NCBI GenBank assembly: GCA_030840515.1
Contig: JAVEEJ010000072.1
Location: 1-17,150 of the forward strand
DNA: 17,150 bases
Direction of reading: 5' to 3'
Source: Frankiaceae bacterium
GTDB lineage: Bacteria; Actinomycetota; Actinomycetes; JAVEEJ01
Shown: positions 7,570 through 14,736 of the stretch, piece by piece
How positions within the stretch are numbered: the first letter of the stretch is position 1
Layout of the letters: every line of letters begins with the position of its first letter
Translations under genes and position numbers: made by a program
The notes under the pieces: generated by a model
Told to the model about the DNA's origin: nothing
The model's input: the letters and a program-made list of their open reading frames with translations, nothing else
The model's database searches: none

Positions 7570-8211
7570 TCAGGCCTCGGAGGCTTGAACGTCTTCCTGG
7601 GTGACCTCGGCCTCGATGTTGCCGAGGTCGCTGTGCTCGGGCTGGGGCTCCTGCGTCGCGGCGGCCTTCTGGGCCTCCCGCTCAGCCTTCGCCTCGGCCT
7701 TCTTCTTGTGCGGGCCGATGACCATCGTCATGTTGCGGCCGTCCTGCTTCGGGTTCGTCTCGACGTACCCGAGCTCCTGAACGTCCTCCGCGAGCTTCTG
7801 GAGCAGCCGGTAGCCCAGCTCGGGCCTGGACTGCTCGCGTCCGCGGAACATGATGGTGATCTTGACCTTGTCACCGGCCTTGAGGAACCGCTCGACGTGA
7901 CCCTTCTTGGTCGCGTAGTCGTGCGGGTCGATCTTCGGCCGGAGCTTCATCTCCTTGATGATCACGTTGGTCTGGTTGCGCCGTACTTCGCGTTCCTTCT
8001 GTGCGGCTTCGTACTTGAACTTGCCGTAGTCCATGAGCTTGCAGACCGGCGGCCGCGCCATCGGGGCAACCTCGACGAGATCGAGGTCTGCTTCCTGGGC
8101 AAGCCGCAGCGCATCGTTGATCGAGACGATCCCCACCTGCTCTCCCGCGGGGCCGACGAGTCGGACCTCGGGAACACGGATGCGGTCGTTGATGCGTGGC
8201 TCGGTGCTGAT
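7570..8211 (-). CDS. infC: Translation initiation factor IF-3, AUC start
   Basis: IF3 binds the 30S subunit, prevents early subunit joining and checks the start codon and initiator tRNA. The first ATG/GTG-type start in frame is the GTG at 8136, but that would remove conserved N-terminal residues. Reading from ATC at 8211-8209 gives (M)STEPRINDRIRVPEVRLVG, the canonical IF3 beginning, and GAGGAGG stands seven bases upstream (8219-8225). The 213-residue protein has the N domain (about 1-75, ending near PPVCKLMDYGKFKYE), a linker (KEMKLRPKIDPHDY) and the C domain (VKITIMFRGREQSRPELG), then an acidic, Gln/Glu-rich tail of about 35 residues. Rare AUU/AUC starts in infC are the known basis for self-repression in other bacteria. 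Confidence 0.95.
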   Translation of the reverse strand: MSTEPRINDRIRVPEVRLVGPAGEQVGIVSINDALRLAQEADLDLVEVAPMARPPVCKLMDYGKFKYEAAQKEREVRRNQTNVIIKEMKLRPKIDPHDYATKKGHVERFLKAGDKVKITIMFRGREQSRPELGYRLLQKLAEDVQELGYVETNPKQDGRNMTMVIGPHKKKAEAKAEREAQKAAATQEPQPEHSDLGNIEAEVTQEDVQASEA

Positions 8212-8459
8212 GGGGCGGCCTCCTCGGCGTTTGCGGGTGGTGCTGACCCGAGGGGCGCCGTATACGACGAAGCCCCGCGCGCGGCGGGGCCCAGAGTGGA
8301 CGCGGCATCACCGGGACGAGGCTCTGCAGAGCGCTCGGCCCGGAAGCCGCGACCGTGACCCGACGCACCTGTCGTGCGGTGGCGGGTGGGAGCTGGGCTC
8401 CGCTTGGCGGTCCAGCATCTCCGAGGAGACGCCGGTCGGTCGCGCCAAGGGTAGCAGCG
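8212..8459 (-). promoter_or_regulatory. infC operon promoter and 5' leader with hairpins
   Basis: This 248-base region between the transporter stop and the infC start holds no convincing gene. A TACCCT -10-like hexamer is at 8453-8448, with no clear -35. Further down are a 12-base perfect palindrome (8321-8332) and a strong GC hairpin (7-bp stem 8272-8278 with 8284-8290, five-base loop) followed by TTCGTCGT, which resembles a terminator with a poor U-run. Last, CCTCGG (8253-8248) can pair with CCGAGG (8227-8222), which overlaps the SD. Two Arg/Pro-rich open frames pass through the leader but lack good ribosome binding sites. The layout suggests attenuation or start-site masking, as in ribosomal protein leaders of other bacteria. 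This is inference from hand-folded pairing. Confidence 0.45.
8272..8290 (-). terminator. Terminator-like hairpin in the infC leader
   Basis: GCCCCGC and GCGGGGC form a perfect 7-bp stem with a five-base loop, extendable by two G-U pairs on the RNA from the minus strand. TTCGTCGTATA follows instead of a true U-run. It stands about 60 bases before the infC start, so it could be an attenuator or simply a leader hairpin. It could also terminate the upstream rib-his-transporter transcript. Confidence 0.35.
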
Positions 8460-9419
8460 CTAGGCGGTTGCCTCCCGGCTGAGGGGGCGGGACTGCGAGC
8501 CGGCGACGCGTACGGCGACCAGGGTCAGCAGGCCGGCGCCCACGGTGGTGGCCGCGAGCCCATGGCCGGCAGCCGGAAGCACGATGTCCAGCAACGCGGC
8601 CCCGAGCAGCTGCCCGGCGATCGTGAGGAGCGCGAGGCGCAGGACTCCGAGGTGTCGCACCGCGAACGCCGCGATCGCCACGAACGTGGCTCCGAGCGGC
8701 CCTCCCGTGTACAGCCACGGCTCCCAGGGCCAGTGCCCGATGGGGAGGTGGCCGGTCGCGCGGAGCGCGACGGCACCGACCGCGAGCAGCGTCGTACCCG
8801 TCGTGAAATTGACCAGTGCCGTCACGGTGACCTCGCCGTTGGCCTGCCTGAGCCGCCCGTTCACCGCGACCTGCACCGACACCGCGAGCCCTGCGATCAC
8901 GGCGAGCGCGATGTAGCCGGCGGAGACGCGCCCGTGGCCGCGGCCGAACATGGCCAGCAGCACCGCCGCAAGTGCGAGACCCGCCCCCGCGAGCCGGCGC
9001 ATGGTCACGGCGTGCCGGCCAGCCGGGCCGAAGCCGAGGCGGTCGACCAGCAGTGATCCTGACGTCTGTCCCGCCACCTGGCCGACCGTGAGCAGCGCCA
9101 CACCGAGGACAGGCGCAGCCGCCGCGCTGACCGCGACCAGGGTCGCCCCGCCGGCACCGCCGACGTAGTACCACCAGCGGGTCGGCTGCGAGGGCCGGTG
9201 CAGCGCCCGGCGCAGCCTTGGGTGCGCGCCGACCAACGCGACCAGCATGACCCAGCCGACCCCGAAGCTCACCAGCGCCGCGAGGTAGGCGTCGTGCAGC
9301 CGCAGCCCGAGCTCGCCGTTCACCCGCGCCTGCACCGCCGCGAGCACACCGGCGCCCAGCGCCAGCCCGACAACGAGGCCGGGCGGGACCGCGTGGCTGC
9401 GTCGCGGTGTCGCCAGCAC
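8460..9419 (-). CDS. Drug/metabolite-superfamily transporter, YdcZ (DUF606) type
   Basis: This is a very hydrophobic 319-residue inner-membrane protein with about ten predicted membrane segments arranged as two homologous halves. The first begins near GLVVGLALGAGVLAAVQARVNG (about 14-35) and the second near ALAVIAGLAVSVQVAVNGRL (about 170-190). Each carries the QxxVNGxL signature of DUF606. Substrates of this family are mostly unknown. The start is GTG at 9419-9417, which shares one base with the hisG stop (TAGTG), so its translation probably depends on hisG. No separate ribosome binding site stands out. Its place after riboflavin and histidine genes might hint at a metabolite from those pathways, but nothing in the sequence proves it. 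Confidence 0.85.
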   Translation of the reverse strand: MLATPRRSHAVPPGLVVGLALGAGVLAAVQARVNGELGLRLHDAYLAALVSFGVGWVMLVALVGAHPRLRRALHRPSQPTRWWYYVGGAGGATLVAVSAAAAPVLGVALLTVGQVAGQTSGSLLVDRLGFGPAGRHAVTMRRLAGAGLALAAVLLAMFGRGHGRVSAGYIALAVIAGLAVSVQVAVNGRLRQANGEVTVTALVNFTTGTTLLAVGAVALRATGHLPIGHWPWEPWLYTGGPLGATFVAIAAFAVRHLGVLRLALLTIAGQLLGAALLDIVLPAAGHGLAATTVGAGLLTLVAVRVAGSQSRPLSREATA

Positions 9420-10294
9420 TACTCGACGATCTTGCTGATCGGCAGCTCGAGGATGTCGCGCGCGCCTGCCGACTTGAGCGCGGGGATGAGGGTGTTGACC
9501 CCCTTCTTCGCGACGACGGTCTCGACCGCGTGCATCCCCCCCGCGGCCAGTGCCGTCACCTTGGGCGAGCTCATCGCCGGCAGCAGCGCAAGCACGTCAT
9601 GGAGCTCTCCGGCTCCGACGTTGAGCTTGAGCAGGACACGCGCGCGCGCACTGATCGCGCCGCGCAGCAGGAGTGCGATGTCCTCCATCGCGGCGCGCTT
9701 GTCGGGGTCGGCGTACGCGTCCTTGTTCGCGACCAGCTCGGTGTAGGAGGTCAGCAGGGTGTCGAGGATGCGCAGCCCGTTCTTGCGAAGGCTCGACCCG
9801 GTCTCGGTGATGTCGACGATGGCGTCGACGATGTCGGGCACCTTGGCCTCGGTCGCGCCGTAGGAGGGCACCACCACCGCCTTGACCCCGTGCTGCTCGA
9901 GGAAGCGACGGGTCAGTGCGGGGAACTCGGTGGAGATGCGCACGCCGTCGGGCAGGTCCGCGGCGGTCTTCCACGGCGCGTCGTTGGGGACCGCGAAGAC
10001 GATGCGCACGGGGTTGGCCGTCGCCTTCGAGTAGCTGAGCTCGCCGAGCGACGCGACGTCGGAGTCGGTCTCGGTGACCCAGTCGCGGCCGGTGATACCG
10101 AGGTCGAACAGGCCCTGCTCGACGTACTGCGGGATCTCCTGCGGCCGCAGGAAGCGCACTCGGTCGATGCGCGGGTCGTCGATGGAAGCGTGGTAGTCGC
10201 GGTCGGAGCCGCGGCGGACGGCCAGGTCCGCGGCGTCGAACAGCTCGAGCGTGGCACGTTCGAGGGAGCCCTTGGGCAGGACGAGCGAGAGCAC
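9419..10294 (-). CDS. hisG: ATP phosphoribosyltransferase, long form
   Basis: HisG joins ATP and PRPP in the first, histidine-inhibited step of histidine synthesis. From the GTG at 10294 the protein has 291 residues, the length of the hexameric long form that needs no HisZ. It begins MLSLVLPKGSLERATLELF. GLFDLGITGRDW (61-72) and the PRPP-binding stretch IVDITETGSSLRKNGL (159-174) are clear. The last 75 or so residues form the regulatory histidine-binding domain. The frame is open 37 codons further up, but that would overlap ribH, whereas GGAAGG stands seven bases before the chosen GTG. The gene begins 29 bases after ribH. In many actinobacteria hisE lies between these two genes; here it does not. 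Confidence 0.96.
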   Translation of the reverse strand: MLSLVLPKGSLERATLELFDAADLAVRRGSDRDYHASIDDPRIDRVRFLRPQEIPQYVEQGLFDLGITGRDWVTETDSDVASLGELSYSKATANPVRIVFAVPNDAPWKTAADLPDGVRISTEFPALTRRFLEQHGVKAVVVPSYGATEAKVPDIVDAIVDITETGSSLRKNGLRILDTLLTSYTELVANKDAYADPDKRAAMEDIALLLRGAISARARVLLKLNVGAGELHDVLALLPAMSSPKVTALAAGGMHAVETVVAKKGVNTLIPALKSAGARDILELPISKIVE

Positions 10295-10323
10295 GGGAGC
10301 GCCTTCCAGGAAGGGGAGCGAGG

Positions 10324-10818
10324 TCAGGACGGGGCGTTGTCCCACGGATGTCGCAGACCACGGAGGACGAGCGCGGCGTCGAGTGCTGCCACCGTTGCCT
10401 CCCACCCTTTGTCCTCGGAACTCGACGGCAGCCCACAGCGATCGAGCGCCTGCTCCATCGTGTCGCAGGTGAGCACGCCGTTGCCCACAGGGGTCGAGCC
10501 GGCCAACGACGCGTGCGTGAGGCCGTAGGTCACGGCGTCGCAGACGTACTCGAAGTGCGGGGTGCCACCGCGTACGACGACACCGAGTGCGACCACCGCG
10601 TCATGGCCACGTCCCAGCTCCTGGGCGACGACCGGCAGCTCCACTGCGCCAGCGACCCGGACCACGGTGGGTTCCTGGACCGAGCATGCGTCGGCAGCAC
10701 GCAGAGCCGAAGCTAACAAGGCCTCGACGACCTCGGTGTTCCAGCGGGCTGCGACGATGCCGAGCGCGAGTCCCGCCGCCTCGACCGGCTCTGCCGAAGG
10801 ACGACCGGCGCCGCTCAC
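10324..10818 (-). CDS. ribH: 6,7-dimethyl-8-ribityllumazine synthase
   Basis: RibH condenses the pyrimidine from the RibD branch with dihydroxybutanone phosphate from RibBA to form lumazine, the substrate of riboflavin synthase. The 164-residue product shows the family pattern: GIVAARWN (20-27), a VRVAGAVELPVVAQ segment, and RGGTPHFEYVCDAVT (83-97) with H88 as the likely catalytic histidine. GVLTCDTMEQALDRCG is near the C-terminus. The start is GTG at 10818, in a GTGA overlap with the ribBA stop. The short N-terminal lead of about 15 residues is not conserved, but no better start exists. Confidence 0.97.
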   Translation of the reverse strand: MSGAGRPSAEPVEAAGLALGIVAARWNTEVVEALLASALRAADACSVQEPTVVRVAGAVELPVVAQELGRGHDAVVALGVVVRGGTPHFEYVCDAVTYGLTHASLAGSTPVGNGVLTCDTMEQALDRCGLPSSSEDKGWEATVAALDAALVLRGLRHPWDNAPS

Positions 10819-12137
10819 GCGTTCTCCACGTCGTCGACATCAACGATGCCGGCGTACCCGTAGTCCCGGCCCTGGGGCACCACCCGCGGGGGCGTGGGGG
10901 TCGCGAGCTCGAGCTCGGGCAGGTCCTTGATGTCGTGACCCATCCGGTCCCGCTTGGTCGTGAGGTAGCGCAGGTTGTGCGGCCCAGCCGCCACGGTCAC
11001 GGGGATCCGCTCCACGATTGACAAGCCGTAACCCTCGAGACCCGCGCGCTTCGCCGGGTTGTTGGTGAGCAGCCGCATCGAGCGCACCCCCAGCTCGGCG
11101 AGGACCTGCGCCCCCGTCCCGTAGTCGCGGGCATCCGCAGGGAGGCCGAGCTCGAGGTTGGCATCGACGGTGTCCGAGCCGGCGTCCTGCAGCTGATAGG
11201 CCTGCAGCTTGTGCAGCAGGCCGATGCCCCGTCCCTCGTGGCCGCGCACGTAGAGCACGACCCCACGGCCCTCCTCGGCGACAGCGGCGAGGGCGGCGTC
11301 CAGCTGCGGTCCGCAGTCACAGCGCAGTGAGCCGAACACGTCCCCGGTGAGGCACTCGCTGTGCACCCGCACCAGCACGTTCTCCCCGTCGCCGATGTCC
11401 CCGCGGACCAGGGCCACGTGCTCGGTCCGGTCCACGACGTTGCGGAAGCCGAAGGCCCGGAACTCGCCATGAGGGGTCGGGATCTTCGCCTCCGCCACCC
11501 GCTCGACCTGGCGCTCACGGCGGCGGCGGTGCGCGATGAGGTCCGCGATCGAGATCAGCTTGAGCCCGTGCTCGGTGGCGAAGGCGCGCAAGGCCTCCAA
11601 CCGCATCATCGATCCGTCGTCGTGGACGATCTCGGCCAAGGCTCCTGCAGGAGTGAGGCCGGCCAGCCGGGCGAGGTCCACCGAGGCCTCAGTGTGACCG
11701 GGGCGCACGAGCACGCCGCCCTCGCGGTAGCGCAGCGGGAAGACATGTCCTGGCCGCGTGAGCTCGCCGGGGTCGGTCGCCGAGTCGCACAGCACACGGA
11801 TCGTGCGGGCGCGGTCAGCCGCGCTGATGCCCGTGCTGATCCCGGAGCGGGCGTCCACCGTCACGGCGTACGCGGTCCCCTTCTTGTCCTGGTTGACGGC
11901 CGTCATCGGCGGCAGCTCCAGCCGGTCGAGCTCGCGGCCCTCCATCGCCACGCAGATCACGCCGGAGGTGTGCCGAATCATGAAGCCGGTCAGCTCGGGC
12001 GTCGCCTTGCTCGCGGCGAAGACGAGGTCGCCTTCGTTCTCCCGGTCGGCGTCGTCGACCACGACCACGGCTCGTCCGGCGGCGATGTCCGCGATGGCCG
12101 CGTCGACGTCGTCGAACCCGACGGACCCGTCGCTCAT
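10815..12137 (-). CDS. ribBA: Bifunctional 3,4-dihydroxy-2-butanone 4-phosphate synthase / GTP cyclohydrolase II
   Basis: This fused enzyme supplies both precursors of riboflavin, one from ribulose 5-phosphate and one from GTP. In the 440 residues, the RibB half (about 1-205) has DDADRENEGDLVFAA (28-42), RPGHVFPLRYREGGVLVR (128-145) and HTEASVDLARLAG (148-160). The RibA half (about 215-400) has the zinc cysteines C262, C273 and C275 in ECLTGDVFGSLRCDCG, then GHEGRGIGL (299-307) and LLTNNPAKR. A C-terminal tail of about 40 residues follows. GTG (12140) and ATG (12137) are adjacent starts; I prefer the ATG because GGGGAGG is then five bases away. The ATG shares one base with the ribE stop. Confidence 0.97.
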   Translation of the reverse strand: MSDGSVGFDDVDAAIADIAAGRAVVVVDDADRENEGDLVFAASKATPELTGFMIRHTSGVICVAMEGRELDRLELPPMTAVNQDKKGTAYAVTVDARSGISTGISAADRARTIRVLCDSATDPGELTRPGHVFPLRYREGGVLVRPGHTEASVDLARLAGLTPAGALAEIVHDDGSMMRLEALRAFATEHGLKLISIADLIAHRRRRERQVERVAEAKIPTPHGEFRAFGFRNVVDRTEHVALVRGDIGDGENVLVRVHSECLTGDVFGSLRCDCGPQLDAALAAVAEEGRGVVLYVRGHEGRGIGLLHKLQAYQLQDAGSDTVDANLELGLPADARDYGTGAQVLAELGVRSMRLLTNNPAKRAGLEGYGLSIVERIPVTVAAGPHNLRYLTTKRDRMGHDIKDLPELELATPTPPRVVPQGRDYGYAGIVDVDDVENA

Positions 12138-12733
12138 CACAGCCTCCCCGCGAGGAGGCGCTCGACGTGCTTGGCGATCACGTCCACCTCCAGGTTGACC
12201 TCGTCGCCGGGCTGCCGCAGCCCGAGGGTCGTCGAGCGCAGCGTCTCAGGGATGAGGCTGACCTCGAACCACTCCCCCTGCAGGGCTGAGACGGTCAGGC
12301 TGGTGCCGTCGACGCTGATCGAGCCCTTCAGCACCACGTAGCGGGCGAGATCGGGGGGCAGCGAGACGCGAAGGACCTCCCAGTGGTCCGACCGACGGCG
12401 CTCGAGCACCGTGCCGCGCGCGTCGACGTGGCCCTGCACGAGGTGACCCCCGAGCCGAGTGGTGAGCGTCGCGGCCCGCTCCAGGTTGACCCGCGCTCCC
12501 GATCGGAGCTCACCCAGGGTGGACCGCAGCAACGACTCCTGCATCACGTCGGCGGTGAACGTCTCTCCCTCGTGTGCGGTCACGGTGAGGCAGACACCGT
12601 TGACCGCGATCGAGTCCCCGAGCCGGACGTCGGCGAGGACATGGGGCGCGTGTACGACGAGCCTGGCGGCGCCGTCGTCGAGGAGCTCGAGCGCTTCCAC
12701 GCTTCCGAGCTCTTCCACGATGCCGGTGAACAC
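12137..12733 (-). CDS. ribE: Riboflavin synthase, alpha chain type
   Basis: This enzyme dismutates two lumazine molecules into riboflavin and the recyclable pyrimidine. The 198-residue protein starts with the diagnostic MFTGIVEELG and consists of two lumazine-binding repeats, about 1-97 and 98-190. Signatures include DSIAVNGVCLTVTA in the first repeat, the LGGHLVQGHVDARG linker, and KGSISVDGTSLTVSA in the second. The start is GTG at 12733, with GAGGAGG eight bases upstream and inside the ribD 3' end, three bases after the ribD stop. The gene is also called ribC in some species. Confidence 0.97.
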   Translation of the reverse strand: MFTGIVEELGSVEALELLDDGAARLVVHAPHVLADVRLGDSIAVNGVCLTVTAHEGETFTADVMQESLLRSTLGELRSGARVNLERAATLTTRLGGHLVQGHVDARGTVLERRRSDHWEVLRVSLPPDLARYVVLKGSISVDGTSLTVSALQGEWFEVSLIPETLRSTTLGLRQPGDEVNLEVDVIAKHVERLLAGRL

Positions 12734-12736
12734 TGC

Positions 12737-13759
12737 TCAGGCCTCCTCAGCCGGGTAGGCGGTGACCTTCACGTCGCCGCCAACCAACTCCACGTCATCT
12801 ATCCGGAACCGCTTCGCCGCCTCGATGCTTCCAACACCGAACGGCGCGACGGCAGCCGGCCCCTCACCCAGTAACGCGGGGGCGATGTAGCAGATCGCCT
12901 TGTCCACCAAGCCCGCGGCGAAGAAGGCGGCGGACAGCTGTGGTCCGCCTTCCAGCAGGACGCTGCGGATCCCCCGGTCGAACAGCACGGCGAGGGCCGC
13001 CGCCGGCTCCGGCTCGTGGACCACGAGGCTCGGCGCGGCGTCGTCGCGGACCCGCGCCGTCACCGGCACCCGCCCGCGCCGGTCGAGGACCACGCGAAGC
13101 GGTTGGCGGCCGGCGGCACGACCGGTCCCGTCTCGGACAGTCAGCTGCGGATCGTCGAGAAGCGCGGTCCCGCTGCCCACCACGACGGCATCGAGCTGCG
13201 AGCGCAGCCGATGCACATCGGCCCGGGCCTCGGGTCCCGTGATCCAGCGGCTGCTGCCGTCAGCGGCCGCGACCCGCCCGTCGAGAGTGGTTGCGCTCTT
13301 CCACACGACGAAGGGCCTGCCGTGGCGTACGGCGTGCAGCCAGGACTCGTTGACCCGCGCCGCAGCCTCGGCGAGCACGCCAGCCACGACGTCAACGCCC
13401 GCGGCCGAGAGCTCCTCGCCACCGCCGCCAGCCGCGGTCGGGTCGGCGACGGCGTAGCGGACCCGGACCACGCCGGCGTCGCGCAGCGCCTGCACACACG
13501 GCGGGGTGCGGCCGGTGGTGCGGCACGGCTCGAGCGTCACGACTGCGGTTCCGCCGCGAGCTCTCGGTCCGGCACTGGCGAGTGCCACGACTTCGGCGTG
13601 CGGACCCCCGGCCCGCTCGTGGAAGCCCTCACCGACGACCTGGCCATCGCGGTCGAGGATCACAGCGCCCACGACCGGGTTGGGGCTGGTCGTGCCGAGG
13701 CCGCACGCCGACAGCTCGATGGCCCGGTGCATGGCCGCGAGCTCTGGCTGTGTTGTCAC
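12737..13759 (-). CDS. ribD: Bifunctional diaminohydroxyphosphoribosylaminopyrimidine deaminase / reductase
   Basis: RibD performs the second and third steps of the GTP branch of riboflavin synthesis. The 340-residue protein has an N-terminal zinc deaminase with H54 and E56 in GGPHAEVVAL and C79 and C88 in EPCRTTGRTPPC. A reductase domain of DHFR-like fold follows from about 145 (RPFVVWKSATTLDGRVA, later VLLEGGPQLSAAF). I chose the GTG at 13759, which has AGGA five bases upstream. An ATG nine codons in (13732) lacks a ribosome binding site. The start lies in a 14-bp repeat present three times, so two more GTGs stand upstream in other frames. No FMN riboswitch fits in the 50-base gap before the gene. 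Confidence 0.95.
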   Translation of the reverse strand: MTTQPELAAMHRAIELSACGLGTTSPNPVVGAVILDRDGQVVGEGFHERAGGPHAEVVALASAGPRARGGTAVVTLEPCRTTGRTPPCVQALRDAGVVRVRYAVADPTAAGGGGEELSAAGVDVVAGVLAEAAARVNESWLHAVRHGRPFVVWKSATTLDGRVAAADGSSRWITGPEARADVHRLRSQLDAVVVGSGTALLDDPQLTVRDGTGRAAGRQPLRVVLDRRGRVPVTARVRDDAAPSLVVHEPEPAAALAVLFDRGIRSVLLEGGPQLSAAFFAAGLVDKAICYIAPALLGEGPAAVAPFGVGSIEAAKRFRIDDVELVGGDVKVTAYPAEEA

Positions 13760-13798
13760 GGGGGTCCTGTCACGGGGGTCCTGTCACGGGGTAACTGT
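13757..13798. repeat. Three 14-bp tandem repeats over the ribD start
   Basis: On the plus strand the unit CACGGGGGTCCTGT occurs exactly twice (13757-13770, 13771-13784) and is followed by CACGGGGTAACTGT (13785-13798), which is also 14 bases long and differs in its middle. On the coding strand each unit ends in a GTG. The one at 13759 is the ribD start. Those at 13773 and 13787 each read GTG ACA GGA CCC CCG TGA, so the two five-codon ORFs overlap the next GTG by GTGA. Two of the three GTGs have AGGA five bases upstream. Confidence 0.9.
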
Positions 13799-13809
13799 CG
13801 GCTGCTCGG

Positions 13810-14736
13810 TCACGTGCCGCGACGGTCGACCGCGACCCGCGATCCTGGCTGAGACTTGGCCACGGTCTTCATCTCGCTCGCGACCGCGGCGAGCTCGCGT
13901 GGGTCGTCCACCTGACGCCGGCTCGACAGCGCGATGCCGACGGAGACCGACACCAAGGGGTAGGAGCGCTCCGCGCCCTGTCGGTCGATGACCCGGAAGA
14001 TCCCTGCCGTGACGTCGTCAGGGTCGTGGAGCGCGACGACCGCCGCGTCGAAGCCGGCAAGCGTGCCGCGGCAGACCGCTTCCGCCTGGTCCGGGGTGCA
14101 GACGATCGCGAAGTCGTCGCCGCCGATGTGGCCGGTGAACACCGGCGGTCCTGGGACGGCAGCGGCCGCCTCCCGCAGGCAACGCGCCAGCAGGCGGATC
14201 ACCGCATCTCCGCGAAGGAAGCCGTAGGCGTCGTTGAAGGCCTTGAAGTTGTCGAGGTCCACGTGGCACACCGCGTAAGGCTCTCCCCAGCGGTGCCGCT
14301 CAGCGATCTCCTCGTCGATCCTGACGTTGCCCGGAAGCCCGGTCAGCGGGGATACAGCACGCATCTCGGCATTGCGGCGCAACGTCGCGCGGACCCGTGC
14401 GAGCAGCTCGAGCGTGTCGAAGGGCTTGACCAGGTAGTCGTCGGCACCGGCCTGAAGGGCAAGCACCTTGTCGGCCGTCTGATCGGCGGCGGTCAGCATG
14501 ATGACGGGGATGCTTGCCGTGGCCGCCTCTGCGCGCAGACGTCGGCAGACCTCGATGCCGTCGCAGCGCGGCAGGTTGATGTCGAGCAGCAGCAGGTCGA
14601 TCCCGCCGCGGCGGCAGAACTCCAGCGCGTCCTCGCCGTCATGGCGCTGCGTCACCTGGAAGCCCTCGAGGGTGAGCGTCCCGGCGACGAACGCAGCAAC
14701 CGCCCGGTCGTCGTCGACGACGAGCAGGCTGCTCAC
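13810..14736 (-). CDS. Response regulator with REC and GGDEF-type (GGDDF) domains
   Basis: This is a phosphorylation-controlled regulator with an output domain of the diguanylate cyclase fold. The REC domain (about 2-120) has the acidic pocket D8-D10, phosphoacceptor D52 (LLLDINLP), T82 and K104 (LVKPFD). The GGDEF domain (about 128-300) opens with SPLTGLPGN, has the metal-site VDLDNFKAFNDAYG (159-172; D160 and D162) and the signature HIGGDDF (203-209). GGDDF fits the permitted GG[DE][DE]F pattern, so cyclase activity is possible. No RxxD inhibitory site precedes it. The SPLTGLPGN plus HIGGDDF pairing marks a subfamily whose activity is often uncertain. The start is GTG at 14736, in a GTGA overlap with the rpe stop. 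No kinase gene is adjacent. Confidence 0.92.
   Translation of the reverse strand: MSSLLVVDDDRAVAAFVAGTLTLEGFQVTQRHDGEDALEFCRRGGIDLLLLDINLPRCDGIEVCRRLRAEAATASIPVIMLTAADQTADKVLALQAGADDYLVKPFDTLELLARVRATLRRNAEMRAVSPLTGLPGNVRIDEEIAERHRWGEPYAVCHVDLDNFKAFNDAYGFLRGDAVIRLLARCLREAAAAVPGPPVFTGHIGGDDFAIVCTPDQAEAVCRGTLAGFDAAVVALHDPDDVTAGIFRVIDRQGAERSYPLVSVSVGIALSSRRQVDDPRELAAVASEMKTVAKSQPGSRVAVDRRGT

Noticed and set aside
8321..8332. 12-base perfect palindrome as an operator in the infC leader
   Set aside because: A single GC-rich palindrome of this size is expected by chance often enough here, and there is no second copy in the window to support a binding site.
7871..8368. Minus-strand Arg/Pro-rich frame in the infC leader running into infC out of frame
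   Set aside because: It has no good ribosome binding site, low-complexity composition, and continues antiregister through infC; a regulatory uORF cannot be excluded but is not supported.
9407..10528. Plus-strand open frame of 373 codons opposite hisG and ribH
   Set aside because: It spans two genuine genes and their junction on the other strand and shows no family features.
13760..13809. FMN riboswitch before ribD
   Set aside because: The gap is only 50 bases and is mostly the 14-bp repeats; the conserved RFN helices do not fit.
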